Assembly (NCBI GenBank): GCA_013215465.1
Contig: JABSOW010000004.1
Coordinates: 186,001 to 250,000, forward strand
Direction: 5' to 3'
Source of the DNA: Colwellia sp.
GTDB taxonomy: Bacteria > Pseudomonadota > Gammaproteobacteria > Enterobacterales > Alteromonadaceae
DNA: 64,000 nt
Part shown: in pieces, positions 37,652 to 47,868 of the stretch
How positions within the stretch are numbered: position 1 is the stretch's first letter
Layout: each line of letters opens with the position of its first letter
Translations under genes and position numbers: made by a program
Notes under the pieces: generated by a model
What the model was told of the DNA's origin: nothing
The model's database searches: none
Seen by the model: the letters and a program-made list of their open reading frames with translations, nothing else

Positions 37652-39010
37652 ATGTCTGAAATTTTAGAAGCAGAAAATTTTCATCAAACTCTACATCAAG
37701 TCAATGAAGCGCTTGATAGTGGTATGTTTGTTTATGTGCGTAAATTATTACAAGGCATGTCTGCTTATGATTTAGCCTTGATCCTTGAGTCTTCAACTAC
37801 TAAAAGTCGCCAGGTTATATGGCAACTCATTGATATCGAACATCACGGTGAAATACTAGAAGAGCTAAACGAAGAAGTACGTAAAGGTATTTTACAAAGT
37901 ATGCGACCTGAAAAGCTGGCCGCTGTTGCTGAAGGTATGGATGTTGATGATATTGCCGAAGTATTACGTACTCTACCCAACGGTGTTTACCGTGAAGTTC
38001 TCAACTCAATGGACTCACAGGATAGAAGTCGAGTAGAAACGGCACTGTCTTATGAAGAAGACACTGCCGGTGGTATCATGAATACTGATACCATTACCTT
38101 ACGTCCTGAAGTCAGTGTTGATGTGGTACTACGTTATCTCCGGTTAAAAGGGCAATTACCGGAAGCAACTGACTCTTTTTATGTAGTTGACAGAAATAAT
38201 TTTTTTATTGGTGCAGTATCACTAGCAGCCATAGTTACCGCGCAACCAGACATCATCATTTCAACCCTTATAGATGCAGAAACTGAAGCGGTTCAAGCTG
38301 ATATGGACGAACAAGAAGTGGCGCAATTATTTGAACGCCATGACTGGTTCTCAGCCCCAATAGTCGACAAAAACGGGCATTTACTTGGGCGGATAACCAT
38401 AGACGATGTGATTGATATTATTCGTGAAAATGCCGAGCATTCGATGATGAGTATGGCTGGTTTAGGTGATGAAGCGGATACCTTTGCGCCAGTAATAAAA
38501 AGTACTAAACAGCGTTCCTTATGGTTAGGGGTAAACTTAATCACCGCGTTATTAGCCGTAGCAGTTACCAGTATGTTTGAAGGGATTTTTCAGCAATTAG
38601 CTATTTTAGCGGTACTAAACTCACTGGTGCCAAGTATGGGGGGAGTTGCGGGCAATCAAACATTAACCTTGGTTATTCGTGGTATGGCACTAGGTCATGT
38701 TGGTGACAGTAACGCTCGAGCGTTGCTCAACAAAGAAGTCGCGATTGGTTTTCTTAATGGCATCATATGGGCACTATTAATTGCCACCTTTGTTTCTATT
38801 TGGAAGCAAGATTTAATGTTAGGTGGCGTGATAGCTTTTGCTATGCTAATGAACATGACTGCCGCAGGTTTGGCAGGCGTATCTATACCGTTAATGTTAA
38901 AACGTTTTAACATTGATCCGGCCTTAGCGGGTAGCGTGATTATCACTACCGTTACCGATGTAGTAGGGATTTTTGCTTTTTTGGGTACCGCAACCCTATT
39001 ATTAACTTAA
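37652..39010 (+). CDS. mgtE: Magnesium transporter MgtE
   Basis: 452 residues. The MgtE N domain (about 10-130), paired CBS domains (about 135-260) and a C-terminal five-helix channel domain (about 290-450) follow each other. The channel part shows LNSLVPSMGGVAGNQTLTL and the late IPLMLKRFNIDPALAGSVIITTVTDVVG, both family hallmarks. It conducts Mg2+ under control of its cytosolic sensor domains. It is convergent with pmbA. Confidence 0.96.
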   Translation: MSEILEAENFHQTLHQVNEALDSGMFVYVRKLLQGMSAYDLALILESSTTKSRQVIWQLIDIEHHGEILEELNEEVRKGILQSMRPEKLAAVAEGMDVDDIAEVLRTLPNGVYREVLNSMDSQDRSRVETALSYEEDTAGGIMNTDTITLRPEVSVDVVLRYLRLKGQLPEATDSFYVVDRNNFFIGAVSLAAIVTAQPDIIISTLIDAETEAVQADMDEQEVAQLFERHDWFSAPIVDKNGHLLGRITIDDVIDIIRENAEHSMMSMAGLGDEADTFAPVIKSTKQRSLWLGVNLITALLAVAVTSMFEGIFQQLAILAVLNSLVPSMGGVAGNQTLTLVIRGMALGHVGDSNARALLNKEVAIGFLNGIIWALLIATFVSIWKQDLMLGGVIAFAMLMNMTAAGLAGVSIPLMLKRFNIDPALAGSVIITTVTDVVGIFAFLGTATLLLT

Positions 39011-39019
39011 GAAGAGTTT

Positions 39020-39122
39020 AATTACGAGGCTTTTAGTTACGAGCAAGAAAGTTTCGAGTAGCGAAGAAATAAATAAAAAATTTTCAACACTATTACTTCT
39101 TTGCTCGTAACTAGTCACTCGA
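39020..39122. repeat. ACGAGT-family repeat, inverted pair between convergent genes
   Basis: TTACGAGCAAGAA (39037-39049) faces TTCTTTGCTCGTAA (39097-39110), with ACGAG and TCGAG words around both arms. The pair could form a hairpin between mgtE and pmbA and act as a two-way transcription stop, but T runs are absent. The word TTAGTTACGAGCAAG also occurs on the minus strand right at the mshQ stop codon. Confidence 0.6.
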
Positions 39123-39136
39123 CACTGCTCGGCTAT

Positions 39137-40516
39137 CTACTGCCCTGCTATTTGCATTTCGTCAATGAGTATCGAACCTGTGCCAATACTACCGTGCTTA
39201 TCAATATCTGAGCCTACGGCGATAATGCCTTTAAACATTTTCGTTAGGTTACCGGCAATAGTGATTTCACTTACAGGATAAGCCAACTCACCGTTTTCTA
39301 CCCAAAAACCTGCTGCACCACGAGAGTAATCGCCATTGAGAACATTAACACCTTGACCCATTAATTCGGTAACTAATAACCCTGTGCCTAAAATTTTTAA
39401 CATGGCATCAAAATCGGCACTGACACAGCCTTTTGTCTGAGCATTTTTATCCTTAACTAACCAATTGTGAATACCACCCGCGTGACCCGTGGTCGTAAGT
39501 CCTAACTTGCGTGCTGAATAACTGGTTAATAAGTAAGTTTGTAAAGCGCCATCAAGAATAATATCTCGGTCTTGAGTAAGTACCCCCTCACTATCAAAGG
39601 CACTACTTGCTAACGCTTTTTTGATATGCGGGCGCTCTACAATAGTTAAAAACTCAGGAAATACCTCTTTTCCTAACGCATCAAGTAAAAAAGATGATTT
39701 ACGATATAAATTCCCTCCACTAATCGCAGCAATAAAATGCCCCCAAAGCGTATTAGCAATATCGGCGCGAAACAATACAGGCACTTTTTGTGTCGATAAT
39801 TTTTGTGGATTTAACCGTGAGAGTACTTCACTAGCCGCTTTTTTACCGATACTAATACCACTATCTAGCAGCGCAAAGTCACGATTAACATCATAAGCAT
39901 AGTCTCGTTGCATTTCATCATCGCTGCCAGCAATAACTACACAGCTTAAGCTATGGCGAGAGCTTGGGTAACCGACTAACTGGCCATTACTGTTACCGTA
40001 AACTTTAAAACCTGAAAAACAATCTAAGCTAGCACCATCTGAATTTGTAATTCGGCTATCACTGTCTAATGCGCTTTGTTCACATTCTTTAGCAATTTCT
40101 ATCGCTTGCTCGGTAGTGAGCTCTTTCGGATGATATAGATCTAGATCGATTGACTGCATCGCTAATAGCGCTTTATCAGCTAAACCAGAGCAATCATCAA
40201 CCGACGTATATTTAGCAATATTAACAGCCGCCTCAACAGCTTGAGCTAGTGCTTTTTCTGATAAATCAGCCGTAGAGGCACTACCTTTTCGCCCTTGTTG
40301 GTAAACGGTAATACCTAAAGCACCGTCGTTGGTAAATTCAACATTTTCGACTTCACCAAGGCGAGTACCTACACTTAAACCTTGTTGGCGACTCATGGCT
40401 ACTTCTGCACCATCGGCTCCTAATGATTTAGCTAATTCAAGTACTTGCGCAACTCTTACTTTTACTTGGTCAAGTTGTTCGATTAATGGGTCACTAAATT
40501 GTTTTGCTTGGCTCAT
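39137..40516 (-). CDS. pmbA: PmbA/TldE metalloprotease subunit
   Basis: 459 residues, TldE/PmbA family partner of TldD. It lacks the HExxH motif, as expected for TldE. Typical segments are AKSLGADGAEVAMSRQQGLSVGTR near the start and GNDYSRGAAGFWVENGE-like NGDYSRGAAGFWVENG near the end. TldD and TldE form a heterodimer that degrades unfolded peptides and processes some modified peptides. It is divergent from darP. Confidence 0.95.
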   Translation of the reverse strand: MSQAKQFSDPLIEQLDQVKVRVAQVLELAKSLGADGAEVAMSRQQGLSVGTRLGEVENVEFTNDGALGITVYQQGRKGSASTADLSEKALAQAVEAAVNIAKYTSVDDCSGLADKALLAMQSIDLDLYHPKELTTEQAIEIAKECEQSALDSDSRITNSDGASLDCFSGFKVYGNSNGQLVGYPSSRHSLSCVVIAGSDDEMQRDYAYDVNRDFALLDSGISIGKKAASEVLSRLNPQKLSTQKVPVLFRADIANTLWGHFIAAISGGNLYRKSSFLLDALGKEVFPEFLTIVERPHIKKALASSAFDSEGVLTQDRDIILDGALQTYLLTSYSARKLGLTTTGHAGGIHNWLVKDKNAQTKGCVSADFDAMLKILGTGLLVTELMGQGVNVLNGDYSRGAAGFWVENGELAYPVSEITIAGNLTKMFKGIIAVGSDIDKHGSIGTGSILIDEMQIAGQ

Positions 40517-40612
40517 AGTTTTTTGTCTACTTCGGCTTTTAAAATATCAACTTTATTAATTTTTAAGTATAATAAAGATATTAATTAAAATTAACTTATA
40601 TTAACAACCATT

Positions 40613-41137
40613 ATGCCCCAGTCAGCCAACGATATCGACGGTTTATCCTCGGAAATAGACCAAGAATTGAAGAGTAAAACCGAAATTAAAAGAGAAATGC
40701 ATCAATTGCAGGATTTCGGCCAAAAATTAGTAGAAATGTCTAAACACCAACGTAGTCGCTTACCACTAACCGAAGAGTTAAAATACGCGATGGTTGTGGC
40801 TGATAGAATTAGAAATAAACATGAAGCACTACGTCGTCATATCCGCCATATTGCCAAGATATTATTAGAAACCGATCTTGCTCCCATTCATCAAGCTATT
40901 GATGTTATGGCAAATAAACATCAACAAGAAACCGCTAAATTTTTACGCTTAGAGGGCGTGAGAGATGAATTGATTGAACAAGGCAATGATGCTGTAGAAG
41001 CATTATTGACTGAATTTAAACAGATGGAGCGACAAAAACTAAAACAACTGGTTCGTCATGCTGCTAAAGAGAAAAAAGCAGAAAAAATAGGTAAACATTA
41101 CCGTAATTTATTCACTTACCTGAAAGAAAATAGTTAA
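40613..41137 (+). CDS. darP: DarP/YjgA ribosome biogenesis factor (DUF615)
   Basis: 174 residues, mostly helical and very charged. The central KHQRSRLPLTEELKYAMVVADRI and EALRRHIRHIAKILLE are typical of the family. DarP associates with late 50S precursors. It lies next to pmbA, an arrangement common in gammaproteobacteria. Confidence 0.92.
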   Translation: MPQSANDIDGLSSEIDQELKSKTEIKREMHQLQDFGQKLVEMSKHQRSRLPLTEELKYAMVVADRIRNKHEALRRHIRHIAKILLETDLAPIHQAIDVMANKHQQETAKFLRLEGVRDELIEQGNDAVEALLTEFKQMERQKLKQLVRHAAKEKKAEKIGKHYRNLFTYLKENS

Positions 41138-41145
41138 AAAGTAGT

Positions 41146-41362
41146 GACGAGTAAACGAGTGACGAGTAAACGAGTGACGAGTAAACGAGTGACGAAAACA
41201 CCATATTCTCTACAAGTTGTCTTCGATACTCGTAACTATAAACTCGTTTACTAAATAGTTATGGACGAAAAGTTGTGAGTAATGGAAGTTGCGAGTTGCG
41301 CAAGCACCATACCCTCAACAAGTTGTCTTTGATACTCGTAACTATAAACTCGTCACTAAGAA
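41146..41362. repeat. ACGAGT-family complex repeat (15-bp tandem array plus ~60-bp direct repeat)
   Basis: Three perfect tandem copies of GACGAGTAAACGAGT cover 41146-41190 and a partial fourth follows. After them a block of about 60 bases (41199-41260, CACCATATTCTCTACAAGTTGTC...ACTCGTAACTATAAACTCGT) is repeated at 41305-41366 with few changes. It lies between convergent darP and tldD. Confidence 0.85.
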
Positions 41363-41369
41363 CTGTTGT

Positions 41370-42824
41370 CTATTTCGTACCACCAATGGTTATTTCATCA
41401 ATTTTCAATGTTGGTTGACCAACGCCAACAGGAACGCTTTGACCATCTTTACCACAGACGCCAACACCCGCATCTAGTTTAAGATCATTACCTACCATAG
41501 AAACTTTTCTCATCGCCTCGGGGCCACTACCAATTAAAGTAGCACCTTTTATTGGTGTGGTAATTTCTCCGTTTTCAATTAAATAAGCTTCTGAGCTAGT
41601 AAAGACAAATTTACCCGAGGTAATATCCACTTGCCCACCAGCAAAGTTTGGTGCATAAATACCTTTCTTCACTGATTTAATAATATCTTCAGGGCTAGAT
41701 TCTCCGGCAAGCATATAAGTATTGGTCATACGCGGCATAGGCAAATGCGCATATGATTCACGACGACCATTACCTGTTGGTTTAACGCCCATTAATTTCG
41801 CGTTATGCTTATCTTGCATATAGCCTTTCAAAATACCCTTCTCGATCAATACATTATATTGCCCCGGTGTGCCTTCATCATCAATACTAACTGAGCCTCG
41901 ACGATTTTCCATGGTGCCATCATCAACAATAGTACAAAGAGTTGAGGTAACTTGCTGACCAACTTTTCCTGAAAAAGCCGATGAACCTTTACGGTTAAAG
42001 TCACCTTCTAAACCATGACCAACCGCTTCATGTAATAACACGCCTGGCCAACCGGCACCAAGTACTACTGGAAAAGTGCCTGCGGGTGCATCAACGGCAA
42101 CTAAATTAACCAAGGCTTGACGTACCGCTTCTTCAGCATACGTTAAATACCGGGCTTGTCCTTGTCCAGCAGCATTATTTTCAGATTCAAAAAAATAGCT
42201 ATAATCAGTTCTAGCGCCGCCTCCGGCACTAGCCCGTTCACGTTTACCGTTTTCTTCCACTAATACAGAACAGTTCAAACGCACTAAAGGACGAATATCA
42301 GTGGCATAGGTGCCATCACTAGCCGCGACTAATATTTTTTCATATACACCAGATAAGCTAACAATAACCTGACTGACGCGACTATCTACTTGTCTGGCGT
42401 GTGCTTCAACTTGGTGTAACAAATCAATTTTTTGCTCTTGCGTTAAGCTACCAAGCGGCTCAATTGCTTGATATATTTTAATAGGAGACTGGCGTTTAAA
42501 TGCTTGAACTTGTGCACCTTTACCACTGTCAGCAATGCCTTTAGCCGCATCTGCTGCTTGCTGAAGCGCTAATGGCGAAATATCATCAGAATAAGCAAAG
42601 CCTGTTTTCTCACCAGAAATAGCCCGTACGCCAACCCCTCGCTCCATATTGTATGAGCCTTCTTTAACGATGCCGTCTTCAAGCATCCAAGATTCATGTT
42701 GGCTAGATTGAAAATACAAATCAGCAAAATCTACTTGTCGTCCCATCATGCTTTTCAATATTTTAGATAAAATAGCATCATCAATGTGGCTATCGGCTAA
42801 TAGGGCTTGCTCAACATTATTCAT
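41370..42824 (-). CDS. tldD: TldD metalloprotease
   Basis: 484 residues. The zinc-binding HExxxH-type motif is visible in [13 protein letters not shown] (about 260). Glycine-rich segments [15 protein letters not shown] and the terminal [29 protein letters not shown] are typical of the family. It is the catalytic partner of PmbA, encoded 850 bases away. It follows the nitrilase-like gene by 14 bases. Confidence 0.96.
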   Translation of the reverse strand: MNNVEQALLADSHIDDAILSKILKSMMGRQVDFADLYFQSSQHESWMLEDGIVKEGSYNMERGVGVRAISGEKTGFAYSDDISPLALQQAADAAKGIADSGKGAQVQAFKRQSPIKIYQAIEPLGSLTQEQKIDLLHQVEAHARQVDSRVSQVIVSLSGVYEKILVAASDGTYATDIRPLVRLNCSVLVEENGKRERASAGGGARTDYSYFFESENNAAGQGQARYLTYAEEAVRQALVNLVAVDAPAGTFPVVLGAGWPGVLLHEAVGHGLEGDFNRKGSSAFSGKVGQQVTSTLCTIVDDGTMENRRGSVSIDDEGTPGQYNVLIEKGILKGYMQDKHNAKLMGVKPTGNGRRESYAHLPMPRMTNTYMLAGESSPEDIIKSVKKGIYAPNFAGGQVDITSGKFVFTSSEAYLIENGEITTPIKGATLIGSGPEAMRKVSMVGNDLKLDAGVGVCGKDGQSVPVGVGQPTLKIDEITIGGTK

Positions 42825-42838
42825 TTAAAACTCGATTT

Positions 42839-43669
42839 TTAATTGGATATTAAAGCATGCTTTAATGGCATACTTGTTCGTATTCTCTGTATTTCTAGGG
42901 GGATAAAATCACTAGTAATAATCCCTTCGCCTTGTGCAAGGTAAGCTAATATTTCACCCCAAGGGCTAATGATCATTGAATGCCCCCATGTTTCTCGGCC
43001 GTTAGCATGTACACCTTCTTGCCCAGCAGCAATAATGTATACTTGGTTTTCAATCGCTCTGGCCTGTAATAATGTTTGCCAATGTGCCTTGCCTGTTACG
43101 CGAGTAAATGCGCTCGGCACGGTAATAATATCCGCACCTAACTCGCTAAGTTTTTGATACAAACTAGGAAAACGTATATCAAAGCATACCGACAAACCAA
43201 TATTTGCTATTGATGTTTTTGCCACGCAAGCTTTATCACCCGCTTGAGTATAACGAGATTCACAATAGGTCTTGGCATTATCAGCAACATTGACATCAAA
43301 CAAATGAATTTTATCATAACTGGTAATAAGTTCACCGCGTGAATTAAAAATACAGCTGGTATTAGTAAACTTATCGCCACTTTCAGTAACTACCGGAATA
43401 GTGCCGCCAATAAGGGTAACCTTATATTGCTTAGCTAACTGACTTAAGGCTAATTGCAGTTCATTATTATTTTTTGATTGCTGGGCTAGTGATAGCTGCG
43501 CTTGATCATTGGCACCAAAAAACAAACAACACTCTGGCAGCACCACAATATGCTCAACTTCTCCGTTGTTTTCTAGCGGTATTAGTTTTGCTAACTGCTT
43601 AGTGATCGCTTTAATATTCTGTTCAACATCTGGCGTAGAGTTAAGTTGAATAGCACTGAGCTTAACCAT
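42839..43669 (-). CDS. Nitrilase-family carbon-nitrogen hydrolase (Nit-like)
   Basis: 276 residues. The catalytic Glu-Lys-Cys triad is visible: E before or in VVLPECC, K in YDKIHLFD, and C in SVCFDIRFPSLY. Overall pattern and position between yhdP and tldD match the deaminated-glutathione amidase group, but the substrate is inferred. It overlaps the yhdP stop by eight bases. Confidence 0.88.
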   Translation of the reverse strand: MVKLSAIQLNSTPDVEQNIKAITKQLAKLIPLENNGEVEHIVVLPECCLFFGANDQAQLSLAQQSKNNNELQLALSQLAKQYKVTLIGGTIPVVTESGDKFTNTSCIFNSRGELITSYDKIHLFDVNVADNAKTYCESRYTQAGDKACVAKTSIANIGLSVCFDIRFPSLYQKLSELGADIITVPSAFTRVTGKAHWQTLLQARAIENQVYIIAAGQEGVHANGRETWGHSMIISPWGEILAYLAQGEGIITSDFIPLEIQRIRTSMPLKHALISN

Positions 43670-46600
43670 TATTTAGTTCACCTTGATAATTATTTTGATT
43701 AAAAAGTTTATGATCATCTGCTTTAAACTGATTATAAGGCAGAGATGGTGGATACTGCTCAATCGACTTTTTATTAAAGTTATCTTCTTCTTGAATATTT
43801 TTTTGTTCGATATTGCTTTTTTCGGTAAAATCAATAAACTTTGGTGGCGTAGAACGGCCAACACTCACATCTCTGCTTTTACGATTAACTTCTTTAAAAT
43901 TAGGCTCGCTAAGACTACCCGTAAGCTCAAAATTAAATTCTGAAACAACTTGAGAAGTGATCACTTGATCAATTGCTACGCCAGCTAAAAAAACGACTGG
44001 ATTAAGGGTCGCGATCCAAGCTAAAACGGGCAAACTTGCGGTTAGGTTTGGTTTATACGACATTTTATAATCAAGGGCATTGGTAACAAAACTAGTATTG
44101 CCTTTAATATATAAATTACCTGCGGTGCCATCCATACGGGTATTATCCGTGTATAACACCCCGTCCTCTATATGATAATCGCCTTTAATGTCTTTATAAA
44201 ACATACCATCGCTAAAAATATCGCGAAAATCTAAGGTTAACTTTCTCACAATAGACTGCAAGCTTAACACAGAAAAAATACGTGCTTTATCGCTAACATC
44301 CGCTAAATAACCATCATCAATGCTGGCATTAAGTTCACCATTAAGATGGATAAAACTAAAGTCATGTGGACCACCTTGCCAATTAAGATCAACATTTAAT
44401 TTACCACCGCTATCACGAATAATGGAGCCATAACCTAATTGCTCTAACTCGTATTCAATATCTTTTAACGCCAACTCCCCAGTAATGCTAGTAATTGATA
44501 TCTGGTCATTTTTCTGCCATTGCCCCGACAAGCTAAATTGAGCTTGTTCACGTTTGCCATTAAAATGCTCAATTTCAATAATATCTTGCCCGCTGCGCGA
44601 TATAGATAAATTAACTTCTCCTAAATTTAATTCATCAATTTGACAACGGTCACAATGTAAATTAATTTTTGGCATATTATCAAAGACACCGTCATCCGAT
44701 AATGACGAAGTAATAGTCCCTTGCGACTCTGCTGCTATTTCATTATCAATTTTAGTAGTTAAATGAATAAAGTCGGCATTAATATCAACTCCCTGCTCTA
44801 ACCAATTTGGATAAAATTTAATTTGACTGCGCGTCTCTTTCGCATTGAGTTGTAAAAGCCACCAATCTGTTTTATCTAATAAGTTAAAAGAAACATTGTT
44901 TAAGGTTTGCCCTAAAAGATCTAATTTAGCGATAGTTCCTCGAATACGTTCAGGTGTTGAAAACAAAGTAGTTGCATTTTCCACATCCACTTTGGCACTT
45001 TTAGGCTCAGCAACGCTAGCAACCGTATCAATAATATCGCTAATCAACGGCTGCCAATCGGTAAAATCTACTTGGGCGAGTTTAGTGGTAATATGAAAGC
45101 CATCCATAGGCAATAGCATTTGTTCATTACCTAATACTATATGAGCACGAGAAAAATGACTTGTATCATGTGCTAATACGCCAAAAAAGCTCAATTGATC
45201 GCCGTAAAATGCGTTAAAAATCGATTGCTCTAACTGCCCAGCGACGGAAATTTTTAACGGTACTTTGATTTGCGCTGCTTTATTGTATGGCTGTGGCAGC
45301 TTCAACGCTATTTTTTGTAAGTTTGAGTCAATAGTAAGTTGATATGAAAAACCGCCATTGTGATGTTGATACAGTGATAAATCACCTTGAAACTGTAATT
45401 GACCATCAAAATATTTTTTCAAATTCGGTGAGATATGTTGTTGCCAAGCATTGGCCTGCCAATCAGCCGTTATGGCAATATTAGTATCGTAATAATCAGC
45501 TTTATCTAGCCCTTTTATCGCTAATTTCAACGGCAAGTTTTGCCAGTTTAGTGTTACATTTTTAGTTGATAATTTTTCATTTTCAAAACTAAGCTGGCCC
45601 TGTACTTGACTAAAATTCATCCGCGGCGTTTGCAAAGCAATGTTATTATCAATAAAGTTAATTACACCACTGGCGAGTACTTGCTCTGTTGCGTTCAACG
45701 GTAAGTTTAAATGAAATTCGCCATTAATATCGCCACTCACTTGTAATTGCTCTAACACAGTACCGACACTTTCTTTTAATGGGCTTTGAGCCATTAAGTT
45801 GGTAACTATACTGGCCGGAGATGACTTAATTAATGTATCTAACAGCAGTATTTGTTCATTGGCTAAATCATCAATAGTCGCTTGCACGCCAGTTATATCA
45901 AGCCCGACTAAACTTCCTGAACGGCCAGTAATGAACATACTGTTATTGGTGAAATTCAAATTTGCTGAAAAAGATGTTATTGCCGGCCACTGCGCATCAA
46001 ATTCAAAAATAGCATCTGCTAATTCAGCATCGACAACAAAAACACCCTCGTTATCGTTAAAAGGAAAGCTAGCCAAAGGTCCATTTAATAATACTTGTGC
46101 TTGCGTTATTTTTCCGTCAATTAAGCCATTATTAAGGTAATCGACTAAATTACGGCTCATCGAGGTTAATGGGTAATAATGCCCGATATTACTGATATCT
46201 AGCTCGGTAACATTCGCTAATAATGACAGTCTAGTATCGGTGTTTTTAAATGATTCTATAGCTAAATCAGCGGTTAAATTCAGCTCACTAGAGTTGACCG
46301 CTATATCATTAACCTGCAATTGCCAACCTTGCTCAACAAAAGACAAGTCAACAGTAGCGTTAAGTGATTGGTAAGGAATTGGGGCAATAAAATGTTGTCT
46401 AAAGTCTAATGCACCTGCTGTTGCCGCTAATTCAAGGTGTAAGTTTTGTTGACTATAACTTAACTGCCCTGAAAGATTCATTATGCCTGGAATACCTTGG
46501 CTATATTGGGTTGAGGTATTCGTAAAGTTCGCCAGTGCTTTTATTTCACCTGCTGTTTTTTTGAAATATATTTCACTTGCTTGACCACGAATAGCTAATT

Positions 46601-47732
46601 CAGACAGTAGCTCACGCATCTCTTGAGTATTAATAAATAGCGGTGATACCTGGCTAATTAACGCGAGGTCAAAAGCAGATAAATAAATTGAAAAATCATC
46701 TGCTGTTTTATTCATTTGTACAATATATTCTTGTTTTTCTTGTTGGTTAAATTGCAATAAAAGTGGCGTACTATAAAGCTTAAAACTTGCTGGTTGCTTG
46801 CCTTTAACGATCAATAATTGTCCCGCACTTAGTGCTAAATTATGCGCTTTACCTTCGGTTTGCCAACTAATATTATTTTCATGTAAAGAGAACTGTAAGC
46901 GTTCGATACCACCCGCTTTTACGTTTAACCAAGTAGAGAAGCCAATATCAGCTTTAGTGTTATCATTATCAAGTACTAAAACACTATCAAGCCAAGGAGT
47001 AATATCAAGGTGATTAGCTTCAATATAGATTAAGCCTTGTAACTCATCTACCGACGAACCGCTAATATCTATTTGTAAAATAAGGTTATTACTGCTTAGC
47101 TCATTAACAATAATGTTACCTTGCGCTTGATGCCTGGTGCCCTTATTTAGCCAATGTAAGTTATTAATATGAAAACTACGCTCAAGCGACTCATTACGGA
47201 TTGAGATTTGACTATTTCGTAAGGAAAAACGATTAATTCGATTTAAAAAAATATCTGTTAGTTGCTGGAAAGCATCAGTTTTTTTATTTTTTGTTGTGAT
47301 AGATTTTTTTGTTTTTTCCTGAGTATTGTTGTTGATATTCTGCGAATCCCACGTACTTTGATCAACATTGACTATCGCGCCCTCTAAGATCAAATTACTT
47401 GAAATCAATTGCTGAGCCGTAATAGTTGCCCAAAAATCGACCTGGATCTCTAGATGCTCAATATAGATATGGGCATCTTTAGTATCAATTAAGCTCACTT
47501 GATTGGCAATCAACGTTGGGCCAGAGCCTCGCCAACTCAGCCCTAAACCGCCAATAACAATATTGGTTTGATTATTATTGTTTATATAGTTTTGAAAGTC
47601 TTGACGATAATGTTCAACATAAGGTAGTAACAAACGGAACGCGCTAATTAGCACCGCCAAACAGACCAGCATAATAGCGAGTATTTTATAAAGACGGTTT
47701 AACCAACGATTAGAGACGCTTGCAATTGACAT
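43662..47732 (-). CDS. yhdP: YhdP, AsmA-like intermembrane lipid transport protein
   Basis: 1356 residues. One transmembrane helix (about 14-36) is followed by a very long beta-rich periplasmic part (DUF3971 and AsmA-like repeats). The C-terminus shows FSVLSLQSIVRKLTLDFRDIFSDG, the family-diagnostic stretch, and ends with a charged, Asn/Gln-rich tail. YhdP belongs to the TamB/AsmA group that moves phospholipids to the outer membrane. It lies between rng and the nitrilase gene as in other gammaproteobacteria. Confidence 0.93.
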   Translation of the reverse strand: MSIASVSNRWLNRLYKILAIMLVCLAVLISAFRLLLPYVEHYRQDFQNYINNNNQTNIVIGGLGLSWRGSGPTLIANQVSLIDTKDAHIYIEHLEIQVDFWATITAQQLISSNLILEGAIVNVDQSTWDSQNINNNTQEKTKKSITTKNKKTDAFQQLTDIFLNRINRFSLRNSQISIRNESLERSFHINNLHWLNKGTRHQAQGNIIVNELSSNNLILQIDISGSSVDELQGLIYIEANHLDITPWLDSVLVLDNDNTKADIGFSTWLNVKAGGIERLQFSLHENNISWQTEGKAHNLALSAGQLLIVKGKQPASFKLYSTPLLLQFNQQEKQEYIVQMNKTADDFSIYLSAFDLALISQVSPLFINTQEMRELLSELAIRGQASEIYFKKTAGEIKALANFTNTSTQYSQGIPGIMNLSGQLSYSQQNLHLELAATAGALDFRQHFIAPIPYQSLNATVDLSFVEQGWQLQVNDIAVNSSELNLTADLAIESFKNTDTRLSLLANVTELDISNIGHYYPLTSMSRNLVDYLNNGLIDGKITQAQVLLNGPLASFPFNDNEGVFVVDAELADAIFEFDAQWPAITSFSANLNFTNNSMFITGRSGSLVGLDITGVQATIDDLANEQILLLDTLIKSSPASIVTNLMAQSPLKESVGTVLEQLQVSGDINGEFHLNLPLNATEQVLASGVINFIDNNIALQTPRMNFSQVQGQLSFENEKLSTKNVTLNWQNLPLKLAIKGLDKADYYDTNIAITADWQANAWQQHISPNLKKYFDGQLQFQGDLSLYQHHNGGFSYQLTIDSNLQKIALKLPQPYNKAAQIKVPLKISVAGQLEQSIFNAFYGDQLSFFGVLAHDTSHFSRAHIVLGNEQMLLPMDGFHITTKLAQVDFTDWQPLISDIIDTVASVAEPKSAKVDVENATTLFSTPERIRGTIAKLDLLGQTLNNVSFNLLDKTDWWLLQLNAKETRSQIKFYPNWLEQGVDINADFIHLTTKIDNEIAAESQGTITSSLSDDGVFDNMPKINLHCDRCQIDELNLGEVNLSISRSGQDIIEIEHFNGKREQAQFSLSGQWQKNDQISITSITGELALKDIEYELEQLGYGSIIRDSGGKLNVDLNWQGGPHDFSFIHLNGELNASIDDGYLADVSDKARIFSVLSLQSIVRKLTLDFRDIFSDGMFYKDIKGDYHIEDGVLYTDNTRMDGTAGNLYIKGNTSFVTNALDYKMSYKPNLTASLPVLAWIATLNPVVFLAGVAIDQVITSQVVSEFNFELTGSLSEPNFKEVNRKSRDVSVGRSTPPKFIDFTEKSNIEQKNIQEEDNFNKKSIEQYPPSLPYNQFKADDHKLFNQNNYQGELNNG

Positions 47733-47868
47733 TAAGATACGCTTATTTTTTTAAGGGAGCGACCATTAATCAAAACATGCGCCTTGATCATAAATCGCTC
47801 AAGCGTGCTGGAACAGATATTTTGAAGTATCATGAGTATAAAACTTTCCTAAAACATGTGGCTTTTGA

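Noticed and set aside
41146-41195. 15-bp tandem array as a CRISPR
   Set aside because: The units abut without spacers and there are no cas genes in the window.
43673-43864. Minus-strand ORF of 63 residues at the 3' end of yhdP
   Set aside because: It is a shadow in another frame of the yhdP C-terminal coding sequence, with no ribosome site.
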